DNA of 64,000 nucleotides from Methylotenera_A sp963701715 (lineage in GTDB: Bacteria; Pseudomonadota; Gammaproteobacteria; Burkholderiales; Methylophilaceae), in the NCBI GenBank assembly GCA_963701715.1, contig CAVPAX010000005.1, positions 1 to 64,000 of the forward strand, in the 5' to 3' direction. How positions within the stretch are numbered: the first letter of the stretch is position 1; the number at the start of each line of letters is the position of its first letter. Shown piece after piece: positions 17,122-26,063 of this stretch. A program made the position numbers and the translations under genes. The notes under the pieces are model-generated. The model saw only the letters and a program-made list of their open reading frames with translations. It had not been told where the DNA came from and did not search any database.

Positions 17122-18591
17122 ATGAGCCTGAAAAAGCAGCTTGAGCAGATTGCGGGTTCAGGCAATGTTCTTGACGACCCCGCCCTGAAAAAACGCTACG
17201 CGGCTGACCAGAGTTTTGTCAGCGGCAGCCCCCCGGCATTCATAGTGAGACCGCACCGGGTTGAAGAAATACAGGAAATAGTGCGGGTTGCCAACCAGAC
17301 CAAAACCCCGCTCACCGCCCGCAGTTCCGGGCTTAACCTGCACGGTGCCAGCGTGCCCCTGCAGGGCGGTATTATTCTTGATCTCAGCAGCATGGACCGG
17401 ATCATAGAGATCAATGAGCAGGACTGGTACGCGGTTATTGAGCCGGGAGTTACCTATGAAACGCTGCAGCAGGCCCTGCAGGAAAAAGGGCTTCGCCTCA
17501 TGGCGCCATTCGGCGTTCCGGCAAAACGGTCGGTCCTCACCAGTTATCTTGAGCGCGATGTGATGCTTGCTGCCGCGCATTCGGAATACGGTAATTATCT
17601 TATAATGGATACCGAGTTGGTCCTTCCCGAGGGGCAGCTCTTCCGTACCGGGTGCTGGAACCTGGACGGCAAGCCCGGGGGTTTCTACGGGCCGGGGTTG
17701 AACATGATTTACAAGCTGTGGACCGGCAGCCAGGGAACACTTGGCATATTTACCAAAATGGTTGTAAACGTTCAGCACCTTTCCCCGCAGCGAAAATTCT
17801 TTTTTTTACCGTTTGACAGCACTGCAAAGATCCCTGAGGTTGTAAAACGCATTCAGCGAAAAGAGATCGGCTGGGAATGTTTCGGCCTGAACCGGTTCAA
17901 TCTGGCAGCGCTGCTGAATGATGAGTGGGACGTGCCGCAGCAGTTTCCGGCTTCTCCGAAACCATCCGTGCGGTTTGCTGAAATTCAGAAATCGCTTCCC
18001 GCGTGGACGCTCATAATCGGGTTGAGCGGCGCGCCGTATTTTGCTGATGAAAAAATCGCTTATGAAGAACAGGCACTCCTGCAGCTGTGCCGGGAGCTGA
18101 ATGTTCCGGCTGCAACACATCTCCCGGGATTCCCGGACCTGCAGGAGGTTTTTCTCAGGGAAAGCCTCAGGCCGTGGGGCATCCTGAGAAAGTTTAATTT
18201 CAAGGGCTCTGTGCATGATCTCTCTTTTAAAGTGCCGCTGAGAAGTATTACCGCTGTTGAGACCGTGGTGTCGGCCTCGGCGCGGCATCACGGCTATCCG
18301 GAGCAGGACATCGGCGGTTATTTTGCTGTCATGGAGCGGGGCCGGGGTATTCATTGTGAATTTGATATTCACTGTAACCCGCATAACACGGCAGAACAGC
18401 AGCGGATAAAAGAACTGTGGCTCTCCGCGAGTGCATCCCTTATGAATGGCGGCGCGCTCTTTGACCGGCCCTACGGGGACTGGGCAGTGCTGGTATATGA
18501 GCGTGCACCGGAATACGCTGCAAAGCTGAAGCAGATAAAGAAAGAGATGGATCCGCAGGGTATCCTGAATCCGGGGAAACTGTGCTTTTGA
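17122..18591 (+). CDS. FAD-linked oxidase (GlcD/PCMH family)
   Basis: The 489-residue flavoprotein has the PCMH-type FAD-binding domain. FIVRPHRVEEIQEIVRVANQ (about 40-59) is followed by RSSGLNLHGA and VIEPGVTYETL, and the C-terminal cap ends in DPQGILNPGKLCF. Family members oxidise hydroxy acids or other alcohols and pass electrons to Fe-S or quinone partners. The next gene encodes a second FAD oxidase, and an HdrD-like Fe-S protein with a cytochrome b lies 6 kb downstream, so a shared redox route is plausible. The substrate is unknown. The upstream gap 16881-17121 shows no feature. Confidence 0.75.
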   Translation: MSLKKQLEQIAGSGNVLDDPALKKRYAADQSFVSGSPPAFIVRPHRVEEIQEIVRVANQTKTPLTARSSGLNLHGASVPLQGGIILDLSSMDRIIEINEQDWYAVIEPGVTYETLQQALQEKGLRLMAPFGVPAKRSVLTSYLERDVMLAAAHSEYGNYLIMDTELVLPEGQLFRTGCWNLDGKPGGFYGPGLNMIYKLWTGSQGTLGIFTKMVVNVQHLSPQRKFFFLPFDSTAKIPEVVKRIQRKEIGWECFGLNRFNLAALLNDEWDVPQQFPASPKPSVRFAEIQKSLPAWTLIIGLSGAPYFADEKIAYEEQALLQLCRELNVPAATHLPGFPDLQEVFLRESLRPWGILRKFNFKGSVHDLSFKVPLRSITAVETVVSASARHHGYPEQDIGGYFAVMERGRGIHCEFDIHCNPHNTAEQQRIKELWLSASASLMNGGALFDRPYGDWAVLVYERAPEYAAKLKQIKKEMDPQGILNPGKLCF

Positions 18592-18685
18592 ATGCAGAAG
18601 ACAGATGAGAGAGAACAGATGACTGACAATATCCTGTAGTCGGTATTCTGTCCGCTGTGCTCTGATTTTATCGTTGAAAATTATT

Positions 18686-20404
18686 ATGGAACAGCAGAAA
18701 AAAGTTGAGCCGAACAGGCTGCCGCGGAAAGTGTATCAGGAGCTTGAAGCGATTGTCGGCAAAGAATATATTACGGAAGACCGCGCCATTGTCGAGACCT
18801 ACAGCAGATTCGGCATCGATATCACCGGGTTTCTGAAAAAACATGCTAAGGATCCGTCCAACATCCCTGCCTGCGTGGTGCTCCCCGCAACTACCGCAGA
18901 GATTCAGGAGATTGTGCGCACGGCAAACAGGTTCCGGATTCCCTTCATCGCCATGACCAACGGGCAGCTTGGCATTGCGAGTATGCCCACGACGCCAGAG
19001 CCTACCATCTGCATTCACTTCAGCCGGATGAATAGCATTATTGAGCTTGACGAAGAATCCATGACCATGCGCGTTCAGCCCTATGTTGACTACGGCCAGG
19101 TTCAGGCAGAGGCAATGAAGCGCGGTCTCTGGAACGGCGGGACGCCGCTCTCCACGTCCCTGTGCAAGATTTCATCCCAGGCCATTCTTGCCGGTCTCTT
19201 TCAGACCAGCAAAAAATACGGCACCATGGGAAAAAACATTGTAGGCCTTACCATGGTGCTGCCGGACGGGGAGATTTTGAAAACAGGCTCATATGCGGTT
19301 GCCGGGGTGGATGATTTCTGGGAGCATGCGCCGGGGCCGGATCTCGTGAGCATGTTCCGCGGCAGCGCCGGCGCGTCAGGCATAATCGCGGAGCTTACCA
19401 TAAAGCTTCACCCTTGGCCCGGGGAGAAATATTTGCCAGAGCCGGCATCTGGCAGGCCGTGCATCAGGACCTATGCTGATGACCGTTATGATCATGCAGA
19501 GCCGCCGGGGATGCACCGCCTCTTCTGGTTTGAATTCCCGGACATTGAATCCCAGATACAGGCACTTCGCGAGATAGGCCACGCGGGTATCGGCATCGGC
19601 CTCAATGCAGCAGGCATCTACAATGCCTATTACTGTTCCGCGACCCAGGACCTCACTATCAAGCGCGTCACGGAGAAATTTTTCCCTCCTTATAATCTGT
19701 ATCTCATCAGCGCCGGGGTTACATCGGAGCGCCAGCTTGAATATGAAGAAAAGGTTGTAAAGACAATCGCGGCGAAATTCAGGGGTAGGCTCCTATCTTC
19801 GGATTATAAGGCGGAGGTGCTTGAAGCCCTGCAGCCGTGGAACCTTGACTGCATCCGGCATGTGTGCGGCTACCGGATGTCGCGCCACTTCTATCTTGAC
19901 ACCTGGTTCTGCAGCGGAACTCCTGACATTGGAAAAGATGCGCAGGGAATCTGGACGAGCGCCATAAATACCATCGGGCCGACCTATGTCACTGACCGGG
20001 GCGGCGTTGACGATACCCCCTTCATGTACGCAAGCGACCCCGGAGGAAGAAATTTTTTCACGGAAGCTGATGTCTATCCCAACGGGCTTGATCCCCAGTC
20101 CCTGCAGCAGGCACAGCAGCTCATGGTATTCAGCGTGTGCATGACCTTCGGCCGGAAAATAGGGCCCGGCGTGACCGGATTCGGTGCGTCATTTGAACCG
20201 TTCACCTCCCTGTTCCCGGAGATGGGCCCTGAGGTAAACCTGCTGCTGCGAAAATTCAGAAAGGTCCTTGATCCCAACGGGGTATGCGCTCCGGGGAGAA
20301 CAGTCTTTACCGAAGAAGAATTGAAAAAATTCCCGCAGGAAATTGTTGCTGCGATTAACGGCCTGAGAAAGATGAATAACATGGCCCCGATAGAGAGAAA
20401 ATAA
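18686..20404 (+). CDS. FAD-binding oxidase of the vanillyl-alcohol oxidase/4-cresol dehydrogenase type
   Basis: Using ATG 18686 (a TTG lies four codons earlier), the product is about 572 residues. The PCMH domain shows CVVLPATTAEIQEIVRTANR (about 60-79) and MRVQPYVDYGQVQAEAMKRG. The C-terminal segment LDPNGVCAPGRTVF is typical of VAO-type flavin oxidases. It differs clearly from the preceding oxidase, so the two are not a recent duplication. VAO relatives oxidise phenolic or benzylic substrates, but key substrate residues cannot be assigned here. It likely acts with the neighbouring flavoproteins. Confidence 0.65.
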   Translation: MEQQKKVEPNRLPRKVYQELEAIVGKEYITEDRAIVETYSRFGIDITGFLKKHAKDPSNIPACVVLPATTAEIQEIVRTANRFRIPFIAMTNGQLGIASMPTTPEPTICIHFSRMNSIIELDEESMTMRVQPYVDYGQVQAEAMKRGLWNGGTPLSTSLCKISSQAILAGLFQTSKKYGTMGKNIVGLTMVLPDGEILKTGSYAVAGVDDFWEHAPGPDLVSMFRGSAGASGIIAELTIKLHPWPGEKYLPEPASGRPCIRTYADDRYDHAEPPGMHRLFWFEFPDIESQIQALREIGHAGIGIGLNAAGIYNAYYCSATQDLTIKRVTEKFFPPYNLYLISAGVTSERQLEYEEKVVKTIAAKFRGRLLSSDYKAEVLEALQPWNLDCIRHVCGYRMSRHFYLDTWFCSGTPDIGKDAQGIWTSAINTIGPTYVTDRGGVDDTPFMYASDPGGRNFFTEADVYPNGLDPQSLQQAQQLMVFSVCMTFGRKIGPGVTGFGASFEPFTSLFPEMGPEVNLLLRKFRKVLDPNGVCAPGRTVFTEEELKKFPQEIVAAINGLRKMNNMAPIERK

Positions 20405-20499
20405 GAGAAAGCTATCCTGTAAACGGTGCCATTTAAATTCTTGCCAAAACAGCATGCGCGGGGATACAATACCGGGGTATCGCATAACAACGAATTATA

Positions 20500-20545
20500 G
20501 GAAACCACAGAGGACACTGAGAAATTCTCTGTGTCCTCTAAAGGA
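20500..20545. repeat. ACCACAGAGGACAC...GTGTCCTCT palindromic repeat
   Basis: AGAGGACACTGAGA pairs imperfectly with CTCTGTGTCCTCT. The non-coding stretch 20405-20797 also holds a second, longer member at 20683-20762. Confidence 0.6.
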
Positions 20546-20682
20546 ATAGTTTTCAAAGCCGGGGACTGATAAATCATATCTCTGAGTCCATAGCATCTTC
20601 AGCTTTTATTTTAAAGATTCAAACCTGCCCCTCATTGCGCTGGTGCATTATGTGAATGCAGGAATGAATGAAGGCTCATTAG

Positions 20683-20762
20683 ACAGAGAACACAAAGGGG
20701 GGGAGAACAAAAAACAGACAGCTTTCAGCTGTTTGATTTTCTCTGTGCGCTCTGTGGTTAGT
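20683..20762. repeat. CACAGAG-type palindromic repeat, second copy
   Basis: ACAGAGAACACAAAGG on the left mirrors TCTCTGTGCGCTCTGTGG on the right, with an inner palindrome CAGCTTTCAGCTG. It belongs to the same family as 20500-20545. Confidence 0.6.
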
Positions 20763-20797
20763 TTTACCTTACGCAAAAAATACAGGAGGGTATGAAG

Positions 20798-22144
20798 ATG
20801 AAAGAACGGTATGACGTGGTAGTGGTCGGTGCCGGACCGTCCGGGCTTCTGGCAGCAAAAGCAGTGGCGGAAAACGGTTTTGACGTGGCAGTGGTTGAGC
20901 GCAAGGAAAAGATCGAGGTTATCGGCAGAACCTGCGGCCAGACACTTTTGCCTCCCAATGATTATTTTTTCGGTGATCTGTTTCATTATAATGCGCGGGA
21001 CAAAAAATTCTGCTTCGCCAAGAGCGGCCTCAGTTTCACCTACAGCGGCCCCATTAAAAATCTCTATGACTGGTATATGTATTCGCCGGGCATGAAGCGG
21101 ATGCACACCGGCTACCCGGAAGGGTATACGCCGCCCGTGCCGGGCATGATGAAAGCCCCCATCGCCTTCACCTATGACAAGGAAGTGCTGACAGCGGACC
21201 TGCTGAAAGAAGCGCGCACTGCGGGAGCTGAGATATTTGAAAACTGCGAGTTCACCGATATCACCTGGGCCGGCCCCGAGACCATCGTTACTGCCGGCGG
21301 CAAGCAGTTTCGCTGCACCTATGTGATCGCGGCCGACGGCACCAACTCGCGGGTGGTGCAGAAACTCGGGTTCAACAATGACCGCCGGCACATATCCAAC
21401 CTGTTCGTTAAATCATGCTTCGTCAGCGGGTTCAAGGCCCCGGTCGACGGCGATCCGATTGTAACCGGCGTCATCATATATCAGGGCAAGCCGGTCTACC
21501 TGTTTGCAGTGCCGCGGCCCGTGGGCGGAGACTGGAACCTGCTCTTCCTGACGTTGGAGCAGGATGTTGACATCAACGCAGCGGCACAGTATGTGATGAA
21601 AGAATCATCGTTTGCTCCGTACTGCAAGGCGGTAAAGATCCAGCGCGAGCTTGCGGCCATGGAAGTGATTCAGTCGCCCATTGTGAAGCCGTTCAAGAAC
21701 AATGTAGTAATTGTCGGTGACGCGGGCTCCTGCCAGGAACTTGAGTGCCTGGGCGCGATGATAACCGGATGGAAGGGAGGCCTTGCCGTGGCCGCAGCCC
21801 TGAAAGAATTCCAGCTTGGCATTGCGCCACGCGCCATTGCCGATTACTGCGACTGGTGGCTCAACACCTACATCAAGCAGTATGACTATCAGGACTATCT
21901 GCAGGTGTTCGGCATTGCCTACATGTTCCCGAAGCCGGAGATTATAGATTATATTTTTAGTCTGTTAAACCAGACCTTCCCGCCGACCTTCAACCCGTAC
22001 ACGTCGGTAAAGCACCTCGGCCTTGCCATGCAGATGATATTCCCGAAGATCATGGCCGAGCGTCCGGACATACTGCAGGAGCTGGTGCCGAACATGCTGG
22101 CATTCCCGTCGGATGTGCTGGCAAAGACGTTGAAGGACAAATAG
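20798..22144 (+). CDS. FAD-dependent oxidoreductase of the geranylgeranyl-reductase type
   Basis: ATG 20798 is preferred: AGGAGGG sits eight bases upstream, whereas the ATG two codons earlier is too close. The 448-residue protein has an N-terminal dinucleotide motif VVVGAGPSGLLAAKA, the internal ADGTNSRVVQKLG segment and a C-terminal GDAGSCQELECLGAMITGW. This is the layout of GGR/p-hydroxybenzoate-hydroxylase-like flavoproteins. These reduce isoprenoid double bonds or hydroxylate aromatics. No partner lipid gene is near, and the adjacent FAD oxidases argue for a catabolic or cofactor-modifying role. The substrate remains unknown. Confidence 0.7.
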   Translation: MKERYDVVVVGAGPSGLLAAKAVAENGFDVAVVERKEKIEVIGRTCGQTLLPPNDYFFGDLFHYNARDKKFCFAKSGLSFTYSGPIKNLYDWYMYSPGMKRMHTGYPEGYTPPVPGMMKAPIAFTYDKEVLTADLLKEARTAGAEIFENCEFTDITWAGPETIVTAGGKQFRCTYVIAADGTNSRVVQKLGFNNDRRHISNLFVKSCFVSGFKAPVDGDPIVTGVIIYQGKPVYLFAVPRPVGGDWNLLFLTLEQDVDINAAAQYVMKESSFAPYCKAVKIQRELAAMEVIQSPIVKPFKNNVVIVGDAGSCQELECLGAMITGWKGGLAVAAALKEFQLGIAPRAIADYCDWWLNTYIKQYDYQDYLQVFGIAYMFPKPEIIDYIFSLLNQTFPPTFNPYTSVKHLGLAMQMIFPKIMAERPDILQELVPNMLAFPSDVLAKTLKDK

Positions 22145-22153
22145 CAGTTGATG

Positions 22154-22338
22154 GGGGACGCGGATTTTCGTTGATACCGCAGATATAGAAGATGGCCACA
22201 GTCTTCATGATGCCAAGGCATCACCCGAAAACATGAAAATGGTATTTTCAGAGCAGAATTTCACAGAAGGGCACAGAAGGTTTGAACATGGTTTAAGGGG
22301 AAGAATAAAATCCTGATAATCTGCGTTCATCCGCGTCC
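22154..22338. repeat. palindromic GGACGCGGATT...AATCTGCGTTCATCCGCGTCC repeat
   Basis: The left end GGGACGCGGATTTTCGTTGAT and the right end ATCTGCGTTCATCCGCGTCC are inverted copies around about 145 bases that include CACAGAAGGGCACAGAAGG. The family is the same as 12551-12687 and fills the 305-base gap 22145-22449. Confidence 0.7.
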
Positions 22339-22449
22339 TGCAATGCTGTGTTTTCAGTGACGGATATTTAAAGGGCAGGAGTCAGAAATGGCTTCTGTCC
22401 TTACTTTTTCCTTGAGCCTGAGTATCGGATATGGTAACACTTAAAAGAA

Positions 22450-23616
22450 GTGAGTACACTCGCGAAAGGGAAGGATATTCAATGGCGTATGGCTTGGCCT
22501 GAGGTTGGAATCTACGTAGGCTCCGGCGCATCACACTCCTGGACGTGGTTTGTTGACATTTTTGACCGGAAGGGCATCTACAGCGTCAGTTTTTTTGATG
22601 AAACTGCAATAGCGGCAGGTGCGCTTGATGCCATAGATGTTTTTTTTATTTCAGGTGGTGACACGTTTGCCATTGCCGAGGGACTCGGCAGCACAGGAGC
22701 GGCAAAGCTTGAGGCGTTCATTCTCAACGGCGGTGCTTATATCGGCTCATGTGCCGGCGCTTATCTGCCGCTCAAGTCATCGCTTTATCCGCTCAACCAG
22801 TTCAACCTGGTAACCTCGCGGATAACCAACCTGACCAAAAACCTTCCTGCGCCAAAACAGCTGGCGGAGAAATTTTGCACCGAGTACGGTTGCCAGTATG
22901 TATTCCACCCGGTGCGTGAAGAAGTGAGGGTGCATATAGTTGGCGGGTTTTCCTGCACCGGGAAAGAAATGCGCGCGCCGCTCTATGGCGGACCCGCCAT
23001 GACCGCGTCAGATGATATTGAAGTGCTGGCGCACTATTCCGGTTTTACGGACAGGACAGAATTCCTGGTGGACCGGGAAATAGCTGAACAAACCCTGATC
23101 AATAACGTCGCCATTGCGCGGAAACGCCTGGGGCAGGGGGTCTTGTATTTATTAGGACCGCATTTTGAACACCCCCATTACCCGGAAGCAAACAGCGTGA
23201 TCTTTGAAGCCATGCTTGATGGTTGTGGGAAGCATCGGCGGCGGGTGAGCAGCGCTGCACATGATTGCCGCACAGCGAAAAGCGTTACTAAAAAAACAAT
23301 CCATGCGTTCAAGAGTGAAATAAGCAATGCGCGCATTATTGCCCTGGCTCTGGAGCGCATGCCCTATACCTGGCTCATCGGGAAAAAAGTCTATGACCCG
23401 GAAAAAATAAGGGTCTTTATAGAATCCATCTGGCAGCGAATTCACGTGCTTGAAAACGTGTCGTGCTCGGGAGAACAGGAACTTGAGCGTCTTCTGAAAA
23501 CGGCACAGCAGGTCACCGGAACGCTTAAAATATTAAAGAATAACCCTGCCGCCGAGAACGATTCAGAGGGCGCAGCGGAAAAACTTTTTATTGATTTAAG
23601 AGAATTATCATCATGA
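22450..23616 (+). CDS. BPL_N-domain (glutamine-amidotransferase-like) protein
   Basis: The 388-residue product has an N-terminal class I amidotransferase-like Rossmann domain. VGIYVGSGASHSWTW, FFISGGDTFAI and the nucleophile elbow YIGSCAGAYL (Cys about residue 99) match the BPL_N domain found at the N-terminus of some biotin-protein ligases. No biotin ligase domain follows; the last 130 residues are helical and unrecognised. The start codon is GTG 22450 with a weak AAGAAG before it, and an ATG at 22489 is an alternative. It stands between two flavoprotein/Fe-S gene groups on the same strand, and its reaction is unknown. Confidence 0.65.
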   Translation: MSTLAKGKDIQWRMAWPEVGIYVGSGASHSWTWFVDIFDRKGIYSVSFFDETAIAAGALDAIDVFFISGGDTFAIAEGLGSTGAAKLEAFILNGGAYIGSCAGAYLPLKSSLYPLNQFNLVTSRITNLTKNLPAPKQLAEKFCTEYGCQYVFHPVREEVRVHIVGGFSCTGKEMRAPLYGGPAMTASDDIEVLAHYSGFTDRTEFLVDREIAEQTLINNVAIARKRLGQGVLYLLGPHFEHPHYPEANSVIFEAMLDGCGKHRRRVSSAAHDCRTAKSVTKKTIHAFKSEISNARIIALALERMPYTWLIGKKVYDPEKIRVFIESIWQRIHVLENVSCSGEQELERLLKTAQQVTGTLKILKNNPAAENDSEGAAEKLFIDLRELSS

Positions 23617-23756
23617 TTTCTGTCGCTCTATTTCAGGCTGAAAGCGTCAGGGAGTTCAGGAGTTGAGGGGTTCAGGAGTGCTGAACTTAATGATGCGCAT
23701 GCAGAAGTTGTGTGATGCCGGAACTCTTCACCGCATAATAAAACAGGGGAGGCTAC

Positions 23757-24563
23757 ATGAAACACTATCTCTACTTTGAAGCAACAGCGCTACTCTACAT
23801 TTTAACAATCGTCACCTTCATATTTTTCTTTGCCGGGGTATTTGTGACCATTTCCCTGTGGCGCCGCGGCAAGGCAAAGAGCCTGTATCACAGCGTCAGT
23901 ACGCCGGCCCTCATCAAAGCGTTTATTGTCAATGTGGTGCTGCAGCTGCAGATCATTAAATTCAGCTTCATCCGCTGGTTCATGCACTTCTGCATATTCA
24001 TCGGGTTCATGGGCCTGTTGGCGCTGACCGCATGGGAAGCGTTTCTTGCCGACATCATGCCGGCAGATTCATCACTGGTGAAAGTCTTCTTTAACAACGG
24101 CGGCAGGCTGATCCTTGACGTGTGGGGCGAGGTGTTCGGCACCATGCTCCTCGCCGGGCTAATCATTGCGCTCCTGCGGCGCTATGTTTTCAGGGTAGCG
24201 CAGCTTGATACCATCATCAAGGATACGCTGTCCATCACCCTGCTGCTCGTCATCAGCGTGAGCGGGTTTATCGCCGAGGCATTCAGGCTCATGACGATAC
24301 CGGAATCGCCTGATCTCATCTATTCATTTACCGGCCTTATCTTTGCGAAAATGTTTACGGCCGTGGGCATTCCTGCGCTCGACTATAAACTGTTTGTCTG
24401 GCTGCACGGCCTGGCTGCGATGCTGTTTATTGCGCTCATTCCGTTCAGCAAGATGTGGCACGCGTTCGCGAGCCCCATTGAAATTATGCTTGATGCATCC
24501 GAGAAACAGGGGAAACATGAAGAAGAAGTTGCTGCCGCCCACTACACGGTGTCCCGCAGCTGA
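23757..24563 (+). CDS. NarI/HdrE-like membrane cytochrome b
   Basis: The 268-residue protein has about six transmembrane helices. Histidines in the membrane (HFCIFIGFMG near 79 and LHGLAAMLF near 221) suit b-type heme binding, as in the gamma subunit of nitrate reductase or the HdrE/DsrM subunits. GGGGAGG precedes the ATG. The following gene encodes an HdrD-like Fe-S protein, so the pair should form a membrane complex moving electrons between quinone and a cytoplasmic partner. One candidate partner is the FAD oxidases encoded upstream. The C-terminal 25 residues are charged and cytoplasmic. Confidence 0.8.
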   Translation: MKHYLYFEATALLYILTIVTFIFFFAGVFVTISLWRRGKAKSLYHSVSTPALIKAFIVNVVLQLQIIKFSFIRWFMHFCIFIGFMGLLALTAWEAFLADIMPADSSLVKVFFNNGGRLILDVWGEVFGTMLLAGLIIALLRRYVFRVAQLDTIIKDTLSITLLLVISVSGFIAEAFRLMTIPESPDLIYSFTGLIFAKMFTAVGIPALDYKLFVWLHGLAAMLFIALIPFSKMWHAFASPIEIMLDASEKQGKHEEEVAAAHYTVSRS

Positions 24564-24637
24564 TGATAAAAATGAAGCACTGAGCACGGAGAATTGCTCT
24601 GTGGTTTGTAATTGGCCAGAGATAAAGGAGACTACCC

Positions 24638-25969
24638 ATGGATAACGAGGTAACATTAGATCAGGAAACACCGGTACGGGAAATCAAAGTTGAAAACCTG
24701 AGCATGCGCCAGCTGCTTGAGCTTGATGCCTGCATGCGCTGCGGCGAGTGCTCAAACTGGTGCCCGGCATATGAGCAGGATAAGCGTGAGCCCATCAACC
24801 CCCGCGGCAGGGCACATGAATTCAGGAAGCTGATTCGTCAGCAGTACGGCCTGTTCCGGCCTGACAGTTTTCTGGGTAAACTGTTCGGCAAAAAGCCCAT
24901 CAGCGAGACTGAGATAAAGAAAATGGCCGCCGACCTGTACGAGTGCAGCACCTGCCGGCAATGCCATTTTGTGTGCCCGGCGAGTATTGATACGGTTGAG
25001 CTCTGGGAAGCTATCAGGCGCTCATTTGTGGAAGCAGGATACGGGCCGCTTGACTCCCAGAAAGACCTGGTCACCAGCGTTAAATCCTATGATAACCCGT
25101 GGCGCCAGCCGCGAAGCTCGCGCGCCCGCTGGACACGGGTGGCAAAAAAGAAAAAGAGAATTAAGGAAGAGCCGAAAGACCTGGGGAAAAACAAGGCGGA
25201 GGTGATCTACTTTGTGGGTTGTACCGGCTCCTATGATGTCAATGTTGAAGAGGTGGCAATAAACACGGTCAACATTTTAGAGCACGCACAGACTGATTTC
25301 GGCATCCTCGGCAACAAAGAGAAGTGCTGCGGCAGCGTGCTGCTGCGCATGGGAGACCATGAATCATTTGAAACCATAGCGCGGGACAACATAAAACAGT
25401 TCAACGAGCTGGGCATAAAGACGCTGGTGACCTCCTGTTCCGGCTGTTTCAAAACCATTAAGGAAGACTATGCCAAGGTGGGCGGGATGAATTTTGATGT
25501 CAAGCATACCGCAGAGTACCTGGTCGAGCTGATCAGATCGGGCAAGCTTGAGCTTAAACATGAAATAAAGATGAAGGTCACCTACCATGACCCATGCCAC
25601 CTGGGCCGGCACAGCGGCGTCTATGACGCACCGCGGGAGGTGCTGCGGAGCATACCGGGCATTGAGTTTGTGGAGATGGAGCGCTCCCGCGAGTATTCCC
25701 GGTGCTGCGGGGCCGGCGGCGGGCTCAAGGCAGGCTATCCCGACATCCAGAACAAAATTTCCCAGAAGCGCATCAGCGACGCGCTTGCCACTGGCGCAAC
25801 CGAGCTTGTTTCTGCCTGTCCGTTCTGCTACCAGGGGCTGCAGGTGGGAATCCAGGCCATGAACGCGCCGCTCACCATGCGGGATATCACCGAGCTGGTC
25901 TACATGTCTCTCACCGGTAAAACAGAAAAAGAAAAGCCCGCAGCGGACGGAGAGGCCGAGGCCGAATAA
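24638..25969 (+). CDS. HdrD-like Fe-S oxidoreductase with two CCG domains
   Basis: The 443-residue protein has two [4Fe-4S] ferredoxin motifs: CMRCGECSNWCP (Cys 32, 35, 38, 42) and CSTCRQCHFVCP (Cys 103, 106, 109, 113). Two cysteine-rich CCG domains follow, marked by CCGSVLLRMGD and CCGAGGGLKAGYP. This is the architecture of HdrD, GlpC, GlcF and DsrK. With the NarI-like protein encoded 75 bases upstream it forms an HdrDE-like membrane unit. CCG domains bind a non-cubane cluster that can reduce disulfides or pass electrons from FAD oxidases. AAGGAG precedes the ATG. Confidence 0.85.
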   Translation: MDNEVTLDQETPVREIKVENLSMRQLLELDACMRCGECSNWCPAYEQDKREPINPRGRAHEFRKLIRQQYGLFRPDSFLGKLFGKKPISETEIKKMAADLYECSTCRQCHFVCPASIDTVELWEAIRRSFVEAGYGPLDSQKDLVTSVKSYDNPWRQPRSSRARWTRVAKKKKRIKEEPKDLGKNKAEVIYFVGCTGSYDVNVEEVAINTVNILEHAQTDFGILGNKEKCCGSVLLRMGDHESFETIARDNIKQFNELGIKTLVTSCSGCFKTIKEDYAKVGGMNFDVKHTAEYLVELIRSGKLELKHEIKMKVTYHDPCHLGRHSGVYDAPREVLRSIPGIEFVEMERSREYSRCCGAGGGLKAGYPDIQNKISQKRISDALATGATELVSACPFCYQGLQVGIQAMNAPLTMRDITELVYMSLTGKTEKEKPAADGEAEAE

Positions 25970-26063
25970 GACTTCAGGTCAGGGACTCATGGAAAACCGG
26001 GATCCCCTTCCGTGAGTTCCAGACTCGCATAGTACTTTTATTATTAACATCACTTTTAATGCT

